DNA from: Heliopora coerulea
Lineage: Eukaryota > Cnidaria > Anthozoa > Scleralcyonacea > Helioporidae
Length of the DNA stretch: 64,000 bases
Assembly: GCA_030142905.1 (NCBI GenBank)
Contig: JASJOG010000079.1
Coordinates: 1,445,966 to 1,509,965 of the forward strand
Direction of reading: 5' to 3'
This document shows, piece after piece, positions 35,373 through 48,580 of the stretch (its first letter is position 1; each line of letters starts with the position of its first letter). The translations under genes and the position numbers were made by a program. The notes below the pieces were generated by a model that saw only the letters and a program-made list of their open reading frames with translations, was not told where the DNA came from and did no database searches.

Positions 35373-36319
35373 ATGATAATTACTATGAACATGTGGCAGA
35401 ATGAATTAATGAGCTTTGACCTCATTAGCGCCAAAGTTTTACATTTATAAAAGTTTACTTACAAGTCTGTTTCGTTTCTTCAGTTCGTTCATGTTTCCTC
35501 GGGCTCCATTGATTTCATATCCATTTCTAATTACTGACACTGGACAGACAAAGTCCGTGGTCAAAGGACCTCAGAATAACTTCAAAGTAAACCTAAAATG
35601 GAGGAAATAGATGTTAACAGACATTATATATGTAGATGTGTAGATTGCTAATACGACGATAGCAAGCAATTTTTTGTTATAATTCCTAAGTAATAATGAT
35701 AATAGCTACAACAAGAACAGCGAGGTGAACAACAGTGAAAGCCAATGCCGAAAACTGATGCCTAGTGTGGTGGGTGAACCAACAATCTAGAAACTTCTAG
35801 GAATGCTTTGCTGATATGGCATTACGTAACAACTACTAAGCAACAACGGTCCACTATTCACGTCGCGAGAATTTTCTAAGGAAAACGAAGTAAACCATAT
35901 ATTACTAACTACACACGTCCAACGGGCCAAGAAAAGTAATTTATTCGAATATTTAAGCAATTTTGTAGAACGGAAGGAAGTGACTCAGTTAAACAAAGCT
36001 TAACTCGATTTTTATTCAGTTATAGAGCAAAACCTAACAGCACAACAGATCAAACACCAGGCGGACTATTTTTGAATCGTCGGTTGAGAGCCAGATCAAG
36101 TGTAACACGCCCTGACCTCGATTGGACGGTGTTTGACAAGTAAGTGGAGACTAAAGTCAGATTTGACAAAACTAGCATGAAAAGAGAGTTCACTCTTGGA
36201 GAAAGAGTTGTTGAGCAGAATTTTAGGAAAGAGTTTGAATGGCTTGATGCTATCGTTGCACAGACGACTGGCCGCATATCCTACAAAATTTTTGTTGGAA
36301 ATCGGTAACGGAAACGCCA

Positions 36320-36625
36320 TGCCATTAAAAAGGTTTTACTCGTCATTTCACGTATGAGAGTGCTGCTTCACATGTGAAAACGTTTCAAATACGTGTGGAA
36401 TTGATTTTCATATTATGTGAATCTGCCATTTCAAATATGAATTAGATATTCTGTATACCAACATTTCACATGCGAAAATTTGAACCACGTAATTTCAGAT
36501 GTGAATTTGGTATTTCATATGTGAAAAATTTCCTATTACATATGTGAAATGAAAGTCTCAAATGTGAAAATGTTCCAATTTTGTTTGTCTTTTATACGTG
36601 AAATGACGTGAAATTTTCGTCAGGG
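36320..36625. mobile_element. MITE built of TTTCACATATGAAA units, copy 2
   Basis: Same repeat texture as 3652-3961 (CACATGTGAAA, CATATGTGAAA blocks). The right end, inverted, reads CCCTGACGAAAATTTCACG. The left end is degenerate. Confidence 0.6.
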
Positions 36626-37095
36626 TGTCGACAAAGGTGCGCGAGAAGCTCGATCCCCAAACGGATCGGAAGAGTAATCGTACGACAACCGCTCTGAATG
36701 ATGGTCTGATTTAACATGACAAGGACGTATCAACGCAATTACCAATAAAATGTCTCCACCCGAGCGAATTTAACCCGATAACAGCTAAAACGGTAATGAC
36801 GGGAACGAGAGAGCGACGAAATTCGCAAAACAAAAATGCAAACTTGTTGTCCTACCTTCGAAAGTAAACCTCCGAAACGTTTCTAGGTTTTTTGACGGGC
36901 AAACTTGATTTTAAGTGGTTATTCTCAAGAATTAGTGTGAGGGTATATAGTGTTCAGTTAGATTTAGATGAACATTCTAGGATATTAGATTAATTCGCAG
37001 TAAAGGGTTGACACGTCTAATCTTTGGTCACATGACCTGGTCGAATATATTAATGTGACACATGTTGTAAATGTGGGAGTTTGGAAATATTTTAA

Positions 37096-37336
37096 CTGAT
37101 CGATGAACGTTTGTCAAGCTCTAACCCCAGAAAAATGGTTCTGAGCCCCAAACGGAGATCGGATCTGCAATCTTCTGATGACCGGCGAGAGCTTGCACCT
37201 GAGCTCGCCATCTGAGTCTCGGTGGTCCAATGGTTTGAGTGTCTCACCAGTCATCAGAAGGTCGTGGGTTTGATCCCTGTGTGGGGTTCAGAAGTCGTTT
37301 TTCTGAACTTAGGACTTGATGAACGTTCATCGATCA
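37096..37336. repeat. head-to-head tRNA-derived SINE palindrome
   Basis: Outer arms GATCGATGAACGTTTGTCAA and CTTGATGAACGTTCATCGAT mirror each other. Inside, the right half holds a tRNA-like unit (TGGTCCAATGGTTTGAG and GTGGGTTTGATCCC) and the left half its partial inverse. Same family as 12310-12437. Confidence 0.65.
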
Positions 37337-37949
37337 TCTAAATTAAATATACAGTATTTCATGGTAAATAGCTATGGTTGTGACATTAGAAATCGCAGTT
37401 GTGTTGTGTACTTGTCGGTGATTCAACGTTCATCCTACAGCAATTTCGAACCTTTTAAACACAACAACGTCCATATCCTCCCGCACATCTATATCCACAT
37501 CCGCACCACACCCAAGTACAGATCCTAATTCCTAGCTCCTAGGATGATGATGTTGCCCAATGCGCTTTTTGCTCCGGACCGAGAAGTTTTGGTGGAAAAA
37601 TCTTACTGCTTGTTTCCAATGAAATTTTTGGTAGGTTAAGTATTTTCATTGAGAAATTCGAAGTAATGAAATGTGCTGGGACTCTTGTGTTGATATTGTT
37701 GGGAGCTAATTACATAAAAGAACGATAAAAGAATGTTTAATTGGTGGACGATGGAAACGCAAAACAAAGCAAACTAGTGACGTAATTCATAAATAATAAC
37801 ATGTAAACAATGGCCCGTATGCATCAAAGAATAAGAAATGACCAGAAGGGTCACTCGAGGGTGTAACGTGTCCTCAATTTTTTGGAGCCATTCCCATACA
37901 TTCTCGGCCAAAGTCGTCGCAGCCAGTAAACCGCAACCAGCTCAACAAG

Positions 37950-38627
37950 GATTTAATCTACGAAATGCGGTGTTGGCTCAGTAAAATAGCTATATCTTGA
38001 AAAGTATTTGACCAGTTTTCATTCTTGGAAGACTGGTTGAGGAGGAAAGGTAAGTGATAATATTTCTGGTAACTATAAGTTATAAAAAGATTCCCAACTG
38101 TTAAATTTAGACGTATTAGTTTCCACAGCAAGGAACAATAATGAACGTTATAAACAAATCAGCCCATAGTTTTAAGTCTAACACAAATCGAAATTATTTC
38201 ATCCTGTGTTGTTACATAGCTGTGACTGTACCTGGGTAACGTGACTCTCTATGATCGTTAATCGTTGTGACATTAATTTGTCTCAAAAACACTTAATATT
38301 ACTTCACGAACTTGATTGTTGATTACTGAACTTTATACTAGGGCACAGGTTTCAATATCCAAGCCTTAGATTAAGCTCACAGAAAAATAATTCATCAGAG
38401 AAAGAAAAGAAACTATATTGATTGTGTGGGCCGCACGAATGGCCTACTCATATAGGAGATATACGTCTAAATTTAACAGTTGGGAATCTTTTTATAACTT
38501 ATAGTTACCAGAATTATTACCACTTACCTTTCCTCTTCAACCAGTCCTCGTAGAATAAAAACCGGTTAAATACATTACAAGATATAGCCATTTTATTGAG
38601 CCAACACCGAATTTCGTAGATTAAATC
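37950..38627. mobile_element. foldback with ~165-bp arms
   Basis: Left arm 37950-38115 and right arm 38462-38627 are inverted copies (GATTTAATCTACGAAATGCG at one end; AACAGTTGGGAATCTTTTTA in the right arm). The left arm has GGTAAGTGATAATA, a donor-like site. The LINE at 38639 begins within 12 bp of the right arm, so this may be its boundary rather than a separate element. Confidence 0.65.
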
Positions 38628-38638
38628 ATCAATGTATC

Positions 38639-40679
38639 TTGTTTGCTCCTTTACGTCAGGAAAGCCAAAGTAATACGATATCTAGGCGTATCAGAAAACT
38701 ACGTTCTGAGAATGTAAGAGCTTTAGGCCTTGTGCTCAACTTGGAGAATTGGAAGGCTGTTTATGATGCAAACGACGTAGATACCAAGGTAGAATGCTTT
38801 AACAAAATTATTGAAAATGTACTGGACGCTTCTGCCCCTGTAAAGTGCGTACGCATACATCCAAATGATAAAGAGTGGATGACGCCTTACATTAAGACAC
38901 AAATTAAAGCCAGACAAAAGGCATTTACCAAAGGAGATAAACATGAATATCAAAAACTGAGTTCCAAAGTGGCAAGCCTGATTTTGGACGCCAAGCGAAT
39001 GTATTATGAAAATGAGGCAAGTACTGTCCGTAACTCTAATCCAAGAAAATGGTTTAAGTGCATCTTTGCACTTTGCGGTGCCGAAAAACAGTCCTCGTTT
39101 CCAGTTGCCCCAACAATAATGGAGTTAGAGTCAGCGGCAAATGAGTTACTTGATGCAATTACAGTCCCATGGACCGATCAAGAATCAATTGCATAATCAG
39201 TGAAAGAACTAGTTGACGGACTTGAAGACCGATCTCCACCACTACCTAACATCGGACAAGTAAAGTCGATATTAAAACATCCAAATCTTAGAAAGGCAAC
39301 TGGTGCTGATGGGGTGCCGGCATGGCTTCTTAAGCGCTTCTACAAAGAACTAGCTCCAGTTATACATGAAATCATATGCGCTAGCATCATGCAATGTAAA
39401 TATCCAAGCTGCTATAAGCATGCGTTAGTCAGTCCAATGTCGAAGGTGGACAATCCTGTGGATTTAGGCACTGACTTTAGGCAGATTTCAGTTCTTTCAC
39501 AGGTAGCCAAAGTCTTGAAGAGGATACAACTAAAGTAAAATCAGGCAGATCTTAAAATGGACGCCAATCAGCATGCATTTATGAGCGGGAGATCTACAGT
39601 CACCGCACTTACCAGTATTACTCAAGATTGGTACAATGTTACTGTTCAAGGCAGTTCTTACAGTAGTGTGCATGTGCTTTTCGTTGATTTTCGAAAAGCG
39701 TTTGATCCCGTTGATCATAGGATCCTCTTGACAAACCTCGTTAGTATGGGAGTGAGTAGGTTCTTCTGGTTATGGTGTCAGAGCTTTTTGATTAATCGAA
39801 CGCTCCAAGTCAAGCTTCCGGGTGTCCTTTCTAGAATAGGAACAGTATCAGCAGGCGTACCCCAGGGTGGTGTTATTTCACCTACTCTATTTAATGTTTA
39901 TATTAGTGACATACAAGGCTATATTCCTAGTGAAATTCCAATTACCATGTGTAAATATGCTGATGACTGTAGCTAATATGAATTCGTACCTAATGGTTCA
40001 AATAGTAAAATGCAGGAAGCGTTTAATCCTCTGAAAGATTGGGCAACCAATAATAAAATGGAACTGAATGCCAGGAAGACTAAGGATATGTGGATAAGCT
40101 TTAAGAGGACGAGTCCAGTGGCTCCGCTTATCAACATCGGTGGCACCATAATTGAAAAAGTCACAAAATTTAAGCTTCTTTGGGGATACAGTGCAAAATG
40201 ATCTTAAATGGAACGCACATGTATCTACCATTGTTAAGAAGGCGAGTAAAAGAATGCACTTTGTGAGAGCTTGTAGGAAAGCAAATCTCCCAAGTAATAT
40301 TGCGCTTACAACCTATTGTACCAAGATAAGACCTTTACTGGAATATGCAGCACCGATCTGGGGATGTCTGCCTTGTTATTTAAAGGAGGATATCGAAAGA
40401 GTTCAAAAACGTTGTCTTGATATCATTGGCGTATCGAGAAATATAATTGAGCCGCTTCAGTCTAGGAGGGATAAAATTACTTCTAAAGAATATAACAATA
40501 TCAGGGACTCAAAAAATCACCCATGTAGAAGATTCGTTTGTGACGTGGTTAACCATAAATATAATCTTAGAACAGTTTCTAACCCACTCTTAGCCCCAAC
40601 TTCAAATACGGATAGACATAAACAATCATTTATACCGAGATGGGCCTGGCTGGACTTTTTAATTGAAATATTTTTATAA
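38639..40679 (+). pseudogene. decayed LINE (Jockey/CR1-like) reverse transcriptase
   Basis: Consecutive plus frames give one RT: KATGADGVPAWLLKRF (block 2), VLFVDFRKAFDPVDH (block A), GVPQGGVISPTLFNVYISDI (block B) and CKYADDCS with the catalytic YADD (block C), then the thumb and a C-terminal WGCLPCYL...RVQKRCLDIIG region. Stops or frameshifts at about 39196, 39538, 39976 and 40201 kill it. The endonuclease is missing, so it is 5'-truncated. The 3' end runs into AT-rich sequence near 40850. Confidence 0.85.
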
Positions 40680-41000
40680 TATTTTAGAGTATATTATTCT
40701 TAGTAGGTAGTTTTAGAACAAATTAGTCTAAGTTTGTAAATAATAATCATTCCATAAACCTTTTATTTTGTACTTAATACTATTAAACTTACTGTAATAC
40801 CACTGTAATTCTAGGCCAAGGGTGGTAATTAAATAAATTATTATAAAAAAGAATTCCTTGTTGAGCTGGCTGCGGTTTACTGACTGCGAGGATTTTGGCA
40901 ATGCAAAGGGTCTGGGGAAGGTTTCGAAAAAAGTGTGGACAAAAATTTCAAAGGTTCCGGCGCGAGTGATCCTTCTGGTCATTTCTTATTCTGTGGTATG

Positions 41001-41830
41001 TATTATTGCAGTGCATGACGGTAGTTTAGTTACCCTTCAGGAATTTTGGAAGATTGACGATGTTTCCTTCGAAATGAAGTCATGAAGTATTTTTGCAAAA
41101 TTGTAGCGGAAAATTCGCTTATGAAACAGAAATAAATACTTTCACATGTTCAACATGGCTTTTTTGTCTCTCTTGGGAGTATTTGGCCTATATCTTTACA
41201 ATTTGTTGAAATATAACCGCGTCCGATGGCATTACAAGTTTCGATCAAAATAGTTCTCCTAGCTTGGTGAGCTTTTACAAATTTAAATGGTAAGAAGGTG
41301 ACCAGATCTCGTGTAAAGAAAATAAACCCGTTGTGGTGCATCCTTTCTCACCGATAACACTGGGATCGGGTTGTGCTGGATTCATGTAGCTTCAAAGATC
41401 GGCCACATCTCTTGATGTAGGCTTTGATGGATTGTTTGGTCCAGAAACCAAAACATTGAGTGCTTTGGTGCGAAGATAACCGGTTATACGTTTTGTGTTT
41501 TCCTTTTTTCGTATCATATTTTTTACCGTCGAAGTTCTTGAAATTTAGTTTGTGGTTATTGTATTGCTTTTATTTACCCTGTGAAATGTATTATCGAATC
41601 TTCCACTTCAAGTTCCTGTAAGAGTTGATGTACATCAACCATTAAGGCTCCTGATTAATTTCAAGAGCTATTTCCTTTGTACTTTTAACTGCAACAAAAC
41701 TAAAACCTCTCAAAGTGGTTGACAGCAAGTTGAAAAAGAAAAGGAGGCTTGACGTATTGTGCACCTTTGTATACCAACAACTGTATGAAAATTTGTTCAT
41801 GTCCTTTCACAAGTACCCAAAGCAGCACAT
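41001..41830 (+). mobile_element. left arm of a 7.3-kb inverted-repeat structure
   Basis: Inverted partner of 47520-48326, diverged by roughly one in ten bases. A plus-strand frame near the inner end reads VDSKLKKKRRLDVLCTFVYQ, then LFMSFHKYPKQH; the right arm encodes a recognisable but stopped version (KKDGTLDILCIFVYQQQ). The minus frame 41150-41341 is matched by plus 47987-48178. I do not recognise the protein. The outer end is TATTATTGCAGTGCATGACG. Confidence 0.65.
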
Positions 41831-42584
41831 AAAGAAACACGTACAACTTGTTGGGCTTATTTACAATAAAGAAGAATTGTGCTAACTTTAATTGTCATTA
41901 TCAGTTAAAAAGGCATATGACTACCTGAGAGGAGGTTGGGTAGAATGCGATGATTAATTCTTCTTGTTTACATAAGGAACTTTGGCTTAAAACCATGCCA
42001 ACTAAGGCAACTCATTATTAAGTTCGGCATAAATTTATCTGCAGTTATTAAGATCTTAATGTTTTTGATGATAAATATTGTGTCCTGTGTTTCCATTCTT
42101 GTATTAATGGAAGGTAAGATAAGATACAGTAGGTACTTAATTATCACTCAAAGTTTGTTTAATTATGATGGCATTGGTGAAGGGAAGTAATATTTCAGTA
42201 TCAGTAAATATTTGACTCAGTCAATTGCTCTTGTGACATGAACCAAACTACTGTAGCTTTTCTTAAGTTTCACCATTCTCACCAATAGAAAACCGACTTG
42301 CCCTTTTAGGAGTGGTGGTATACATGTATTTAGCCTAACCATATAAAACAAATCTTTGATATCAAAACCTCTGTCACTATCACATCATCTCCTGGCTCCA
42401 AGAAAGAGACTTCAGCAATCCATTATACATACTTGTTTGTCACATATTAAATCATCCTAAACACTGCTGTAAGACAAATCCTGGATAATATGCTGGATAT
42501 ATTCCAAGTATGCTATTTCCCTTGTTATGATGCTTTAATGGCTAGAATGTGGCTGAATCATAAACAATGTTGGTTTTTGTATAT

Positions 42585-42593
42585 ACATACATA

Positions 42594-42657
<64 letters not shown>

Positions 42658-42682
42658 TATATATATATATACATATATACGT
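42585..42682. repeat. (TA)n/(TACA)n microsatellite
   Basis: TATA and ACATAT units at the 3' end of the minus-strand LINE. Confidence 0.9.
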
Positions 42683-43049
42683 ATGAGGATCCGACAACTT
42701 ATTTATTTCGGGTGTTTATGCTGTGTATGACATTTCAGTCCAGCCAAAGACTTGCAGACAAATCCGTGGATGGTGCAAGAATGAGGATTACGGGACAGTG
42801 TTGCTGGCACATTTCCTGACGCTTTTGTCCTTACTCTTGCCTCCCGTAACCTGTTTATACGGTTAGTTTCAAAGCTTTTTATCCTGTTATGGCACATAGA
42901 TTTCCATTCTATTCGTTCTAAAGTAACTTGTTCAAATGTGTTATGCGGTATGTTGACTGCTGAAAGATTACTCTTCAGCTAGTCTTTATACCTGAGCCAT
43001 GGCCGTCCAACATTTCTCCGTCCGCTATCAAGCTGACTATACATTAGGA

Positions 43050-43244
43050 CAGTGCTTCTTAACCTTTTTTACGAGCGACCCAAAACGGAGAAAGGGAAAG
43101 ACTTCGGCGACATAATGCGAAAAATCCTATAACTATTTGATCTTATTGAGACTCAATTTTTTTTACTTACAACAATCTCGCGACCCACCAGAAAAGTGGT
43201 CGGGGCCCAAATTTGGGTTGCAACCCATAAGAAAAGAAGCACTG
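43050..43244. mobile_element. 195-bp hAT MITE inserted in the LINE
   Basis: The terminal repeats CAGTGCTTCTTAACCTTTT / AAAAGAAGCACTG are flanked by CATTAGGA and CATTCGGA (7 of 8 identical), an 8-bp target duplication. GACCC-type subterminal repeats are present. It splits the 3' part of the LINE. Confidence 0.8.
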
Positions 43245-45325
43245 CATTCGGACCTTAGGTATTCACTCGTCACTCATTCGTATGACGTGATCAACCCAGC
43301 GTAGCTGTGACTGTATGAGAAAGGTCTCTATGCCATCAATTTTGCACTTCTTGAGAAGGCTGGCATTAGATATAATTGTCTTCAAGGGTGTAACCACAGA
43401 TCATCCGAAGACAACCTTTGTAAAAGACGTCGAGCTGGTTGATATGCGGATTATATGGTGTCCACGATTCTGAGCCATGCAAAAGCGTTGTCAGGACGAC
43501 AGCTTTATCGACCTGTATTTTGGTATCTAGTTTCATTTCCCTCTCGTTCCAAAGACGATAACGAAGTTTGCCAAATGCACTCGTAGCTTTAGCAACACGG
43601 CTGGTTATTTCATCATCCAGGTATCCATTTGAGTTCACCTTACTTCCGAGGCATGTGAAAGATTTCACATAATTTAGGTTTTTCTCATCGACCTGTATGG
43701 GGGTTTCTGGGAATTGTGAACTGGTGGTTTTTGCTTGACACCTCAAATTTGCTTTGGAGTAGGACATGGCTGGTGTATCACATCCGTTTTCTTTATGCTT
43801 ATGGTTAGGCCAAAGGCTTTACATGCAACAAAAAAACGGTTTACAAGTTCCTGGGCTTCCTCTAAAGATGTTGCTACGAGTGCAGCCTCGTTTGCAGAGA
43901 GTAGATTGCGAATGATGCTAGTCCGCAGAAACGTCTTGGCTTTATAGCGCTGATGGTTAAAGAGGTCGCCACTAGTTCGGGATTGGAACTTAACACCAGT
44001 ATCTGCATCCCCAAAGGCATATTTGAGCATCACTGAGAGGAAAAATGCAAAGAGAACAGGGACCATGACACAACCTTGTTTAGTACCGTTTGAAACATGG
44101 AAGGAATCAGAGAACTCCCCGTCAGATACGACAGCAGCTTTCATTCCCTCCTAGAAGGAAATGATGACATTCAACATCTTGTCAGGTATGCCGAGCTTTT
44201 TAAAAACTTTCCAAAGTGCTTGCCGATTTACAGCGTCGAAGGCATTGGTAAGGTCCACAAACACCATATATAGCTCCTGATTTTTCTCACGAACCTTCTC
44301 GGCCACATGACGGAGAGAAAAGACCTTGTCGATTGTGCAACGCCAGAACGGAGGCCACACTGGGATTCCGAGTAAATATCATTGACGATGTGTTTGATGA
44401 TTCTATTGAGTATCAGTCTAGCTAAGATTTTACCAGCAAGTGATATCCCTTGATGGTTATCACAAGAACTCCTATTTCCTTTGTTCTTTTAGAGATGTTT
44501 GATTGAAGTATCTTTGTAGTCTTGTGGTACACGGCCCACCTTCCAAATTTCTTTGAAGAGCTTGTGCAGTTTCTTGACCAGCTTCTGCCAACCATAATAG
44601 TAAATTTCTGGTGGGATAGCATCCTTAGTTACCTGGCGTTTTCCCAGAAGAGATTTATTTGATGGAATCCATCACTTCCTGCTGGGTTGGCTCCAGAGAC
44701 AACTACGGTATTTCAGAATGCTGGGAAATGGGTGAAAGGACGACATCATCAATGACAGAGGTGGAGTTTAAAACAGAGTCAAAGTGCTGTTTCCATCTCT
44801 TTAAGATGTCAGACTTATCTGTTAAAAGTGTCCGTCCGTCAGATACGAGAATCGGCATAACGCCACTCTCCTGAGGGCCAAACACTTTCTTGAGACAATC
44901 AAAGAAGGCTTTAGAGCCCTTCCTATCAGCAGCTTCTTGGAGTTCGGCAGCCTTTGCAGACCACCAAGCCTCCTTCATCTTTCTAAGAGCACTTTGAACC
45001 TCCCGTTTGCACTTCTTGTATGCATTCTTTTTGATGGATGAGTTCTTATCGCTGATCCATGCTTTGTGAGAACTCTGCATAATCTCTATAAGGAGCTGGA
45101 CTTCTGTGCTGTTACCGTCAAACCACTCCTAGTGTTTACAAACAGGTAGTCCGAGTACCTCTAAAGATGCAGCTTGCGTTACATCCCGAAGAGCCTTCCA
45201 AGACGATTCGATGTTATCAATAATCTCAATGGAGTCGAAAACTGTGTCCAGCTTGTTACAGAGCTCAGTTTGTTTCTCAGCCGATTTTAAAGGCCGGGTG
45301 TTAATGCGTTTGGGCACCGATGAGA

Positions 45326-45373
45326 GTTAGGGTTAGGGTTAGGGTTAGGGTTAGGGTTAGGGTTAGGGTTAGT
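45326..45373 (+). repeat. pure telomeric (TTAGGG)8 tract
   Basis: Eight exact GTTAGG units interrupt the LINE between its endonuclease and RT parts. In contrast to 7672-7765 they are undecayed, implying a recent event. Confidence 0.95.
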
Positions 45374-47519
45374 CTCGTGTGGGCAAGACGGAAGTAGGTC
45401 TTACTACGGAGGAGATCATGTTCAGAAATATAGCAAGTGTTACGAAAGGAACGATTTATTTTAAGGTCCCTTAAGTCTCGTTTCTTTGTGATGACAAGGC
45501 CTATAAGATGTCAATCTTTAGATCGTGGATGCATCCAAGTCATCTTGCGGTAGTTTGGTTTTTGATAGGTGTTGGTAATACTAAGATCGAATTCTTTGCA
45601 GATGGAGAGTAGACGATAACAGTTTGTGTTTATTTTCCCGACACCATGGTGACTTAGCACACCCTCCCATGACTGATGGTCTCTGCCTATGCGAGCGTTG
45701 AAGTCACCCATAAGGATAAGTTTATCTCTATGTTGAACATTAGAGATGACACTGTGCAGTTGGTTATAGAAGTCATCTTCCTCCTGCTCGGAAGAAGATG
45801 ACTAACTAACCAGCGTAGCGCTAATGTTGCGGTCTAGTTCAAGAGTCAGTACCATGATGCGATATGAAATGCCTTTCGGCAGAGATGGAAGATAACTAGG
45901 AATTTTCGATGTTATGGCGAAGCCAACATCAGAGTAGCGTGGCTCATTCTCGTTTTTGCCAGACCAGAAGAACACATATCCTCCTTTAACTTCCTCTAAC
46001 AGAGAAAAGCCTGCAAGACGTGTTTCGCTTAGTGCAGCTATGTTTATGCTGTACTTTTTCAGCTCAGGGGATGCCAGTGCCGTTTTTCGTTCTGGTGCAG
46101 AATCATTGTCCTGTAGTGTACGTACATTCCAGGAGCCAAGATGAAGTTTCTTACATTTGTTCATGTTCGGACTGCGTTACTGGATAACCAGGCAGCTGCA
46201 GCCGGCTGCCAAGTGAAATAGATGAGCCAAGCAATGTTTAGGGCTCCTTTTCTCACCCCTTCCCCGAATTGGGGAAAGCAGTGCTGTATCTAAATAGACC
46301 TGCTTTGTCATAACTGGAGGACACGAACAGCACAATTGCTCACAGGTTTGTGCTAGAACGACCATCACCCAGTGGTCGCCACTTTGTAGAGCTCCAGCTA
46401 AAGACTTCCAGTAATATCTTTTACCTGTCCCGGTCACTTTCACTCTCTCGCCAGAGGACTTTTCTGCAGATGTAACTGTGCCAAACTGAATCGATGAAGT
46501 TGTCAGAAAACCCACACTGATGACTTGTTTTAGGTGGTGAAGGCTTGCGTAGGACCATCCACACCTTTTGGAGCTGCTGATAACACGGAATCGGTGCAAA
46601 TGTTTGTCACAGGTGAACAACAGACCTCATGTTTTATTGGTCTAGGAGTTTGACCTCTCCGGTACTGCCACCAGCAGTACAGTATAGCACCTCTCGACGG
46701 ACCATGCTGAAGGCAGCAGGGTTTGGATGCCTTGGGTTTTCCGTCTCAAAATCATGAGGGAAGGTGGCTTGGGAACATCCGTGGTCTTCTTTGCTCAGGT
46801 GGTCTTTGCTCAGACCCCCACACCATATATATATATATTACTTGCTGGACGCACAGGAAGAACGCTTACTATGTGATACAAAATAAACTTAACTTCAAAT
46901 TGAGGTTGAAGTAAGCCAAACTTATGTTTAATGCCAATTTTCAACAGCATGCATCTTAATTTTACTAAGGCCATTAAATGTTCTTGTTCTGGTGCAAGTG
47001 ATCTTGCAGACCCATGGTTACTTCGTGTTTGGGAAGAAATTTTAGCATTGTAATGTTAGTGCCATCACACATGAATGAGTAATAGGTAGGCTGCAAAAAT
47101 AAAAAAAATACCTTTAATGTTGCATGCATAATTTTAGAAACTCTTATGGAATTCAAACGTTATGTCACTTGGTATGATGTGTTCTAGTTACAGTACACAC
47201 TCCATATTTGCTGGACAAAACTTTGTCCTTTTCATCTGCAGTACTGGATTTTTTTCTCATATAACTTATAGATATGTTGCCTCAAGTGACCTTTTTGTAA
47301 CAGGCTCAGATGGAGAAAAACAATGATCATTCATTTCCAATTATTAAATAGCTTCCTACTATTCGGTGTTTTCCAAGAGGATGGAAAGCACCCATTTTCC
47401 AAGTCAACTTACTACTATTAACATCCTAGAAAAGGTAGCAGGCATACTGGTAGTTTTTTGATGCCTGCTTTGTCAAACACAACGAGTTGATAAGTGTTCC
47501 CCTATGTAGTGCACCGTTA

Positions 47520-48326
47520 TAGGTACTTGTGAAAGGACAAGAACAAATTTTTACACTGTTGTTGGTATACAAAGATGCACAATATGTCGAGCGTCCCATC
47601 CTTTTTGAACTCGTAGTCAACCATTTTAAAAGGTTTTAGTTTTGTTGCGGTTGAAAGTACAAAGGAAATAGCTGTACATCAACTCTTACTGGAACTTGAA
47701 GTGGAAGCTTTGATAATAGATTTCACAGAGTGAAAAAAAGGCAAAACAATAATCATAAACTAAATTTCAAGCATCTCGACGGTAAAAAATATGATACGAA
47801 AGAAGGAAAACACAAAAGGTGTGACCAGTTATCCTCTCACCAAAGCACTCAATGTTTTAGTTTCTAAACCAAACAATGCACCAAAGCCTACATGAAGATA
47901 TGTGGCCTATCTGACTTATTCAAACACGATCTTTGAAGCTACATGAATCCAGCACAACCCGATCCCAGTGTTATTGGTGAGAAAGGATGCACCACAACGG
48001 GTTTATTTTCTTTACACGAGATCTGGTCACCTTCTTACCATTTAAATTTGTAAAATCTCACCAAGCTAGGAGGACTATTTTGATCGAAACTTGTAATGCC
48101 ATCGGACGCGGTTATATTTCAACAAATTGTAAAGATATAGGCCAAATACTCCCAAGAGAGACAAAAAATCCATGTTGAACATGTGAAAGCATTTATTTCT
48201 GTTCCACAAGCGAATTTTCCGCTACAATTTTGCAAAAATACTTCATGACTTCATTTCGAAGGAAACATCGTCAATCTTCCAAAATTCCTGAAGGGTAACT
48301 AAACTACCGTCATGCACTGCGATAAT
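47520..48326 (-). mobile_element. right arm of the 7.3-kb inverted-repeat structure
   Basis: Inverted partner of 41001-41830. It ends CTACCGTCATGCACTGCGAT. Inward similarity fades beyond about 47480. Confidence 0.65.
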
Positions 48327-48359
48327 GCATAAAGTCCATTGAAATTTTTTTTCTGACAG

Positions 48360-48490
48360 ATCTCGCTCCGGGTAACGGGTAAGGTTATTGTACATTCAGT
48401 TAATGTAGTGACGTCATACCGACAAATAGCGAAACGTGTGAAAAAATTCTCAGACAGTCTCCGTACCGCTAGCAAAATTCCCCACGAATC
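48360..48490. repeat. left member of an inverted pair around LINE fragment
   Basis: TAATGTAGTGACGTCATACC followed by GACAA is inverted at 50173-50213 (GTCGGTATGACGTCACTACA). About 100 bp of weaker similarity surrounds the match. The LINE fragment 48581-49976 lies between. Confidence 0.5.
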
Positions 48491-48580
48491 TTAACAGTTT
48501 AAATCCGAAATCTCCCAGCTGAATGACTAAAACTTTTCTGAAGAAAATTAGTACTTGGTTCCTGAAGTGCATAATTTAGG

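Larger units (their letters stand above)
42690..46620 (-). pseudogene. near full-length but dead non-LTR retrotransposon (RTE/CR1-like)
   Basis: Read on the minus strand in broken frames: APE endonuclease start LGSWNVRTLQDNDS and GDFNARIGRD (45511-46164), linker (44703-45317), RT block A YMVFVDLTNAFDAVNR (44151-44360), block B TKQGCVMVPVLFAFFLS, then SANEAALVATS where the F/YADD box should be (43743-44144), a connection domain (43366-43767) and a C-terminal C2H2 finger [15 protein letters not shown] (42703-42897). The sequence up to about 46620 or slightly beyond looks like its 5' UTR. It sits inside the 41-48.3 kb inverted-repeat structure and is interrupted by a telomeric tract and a MITE. 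Confidence 0.8.

Noticed and set aside
46177..46620. 147-codon minus frame
   Set aside because: Lies immediately 5' of the LINE endonuclease start and looks like LINE 5' UTR rather than a gene.
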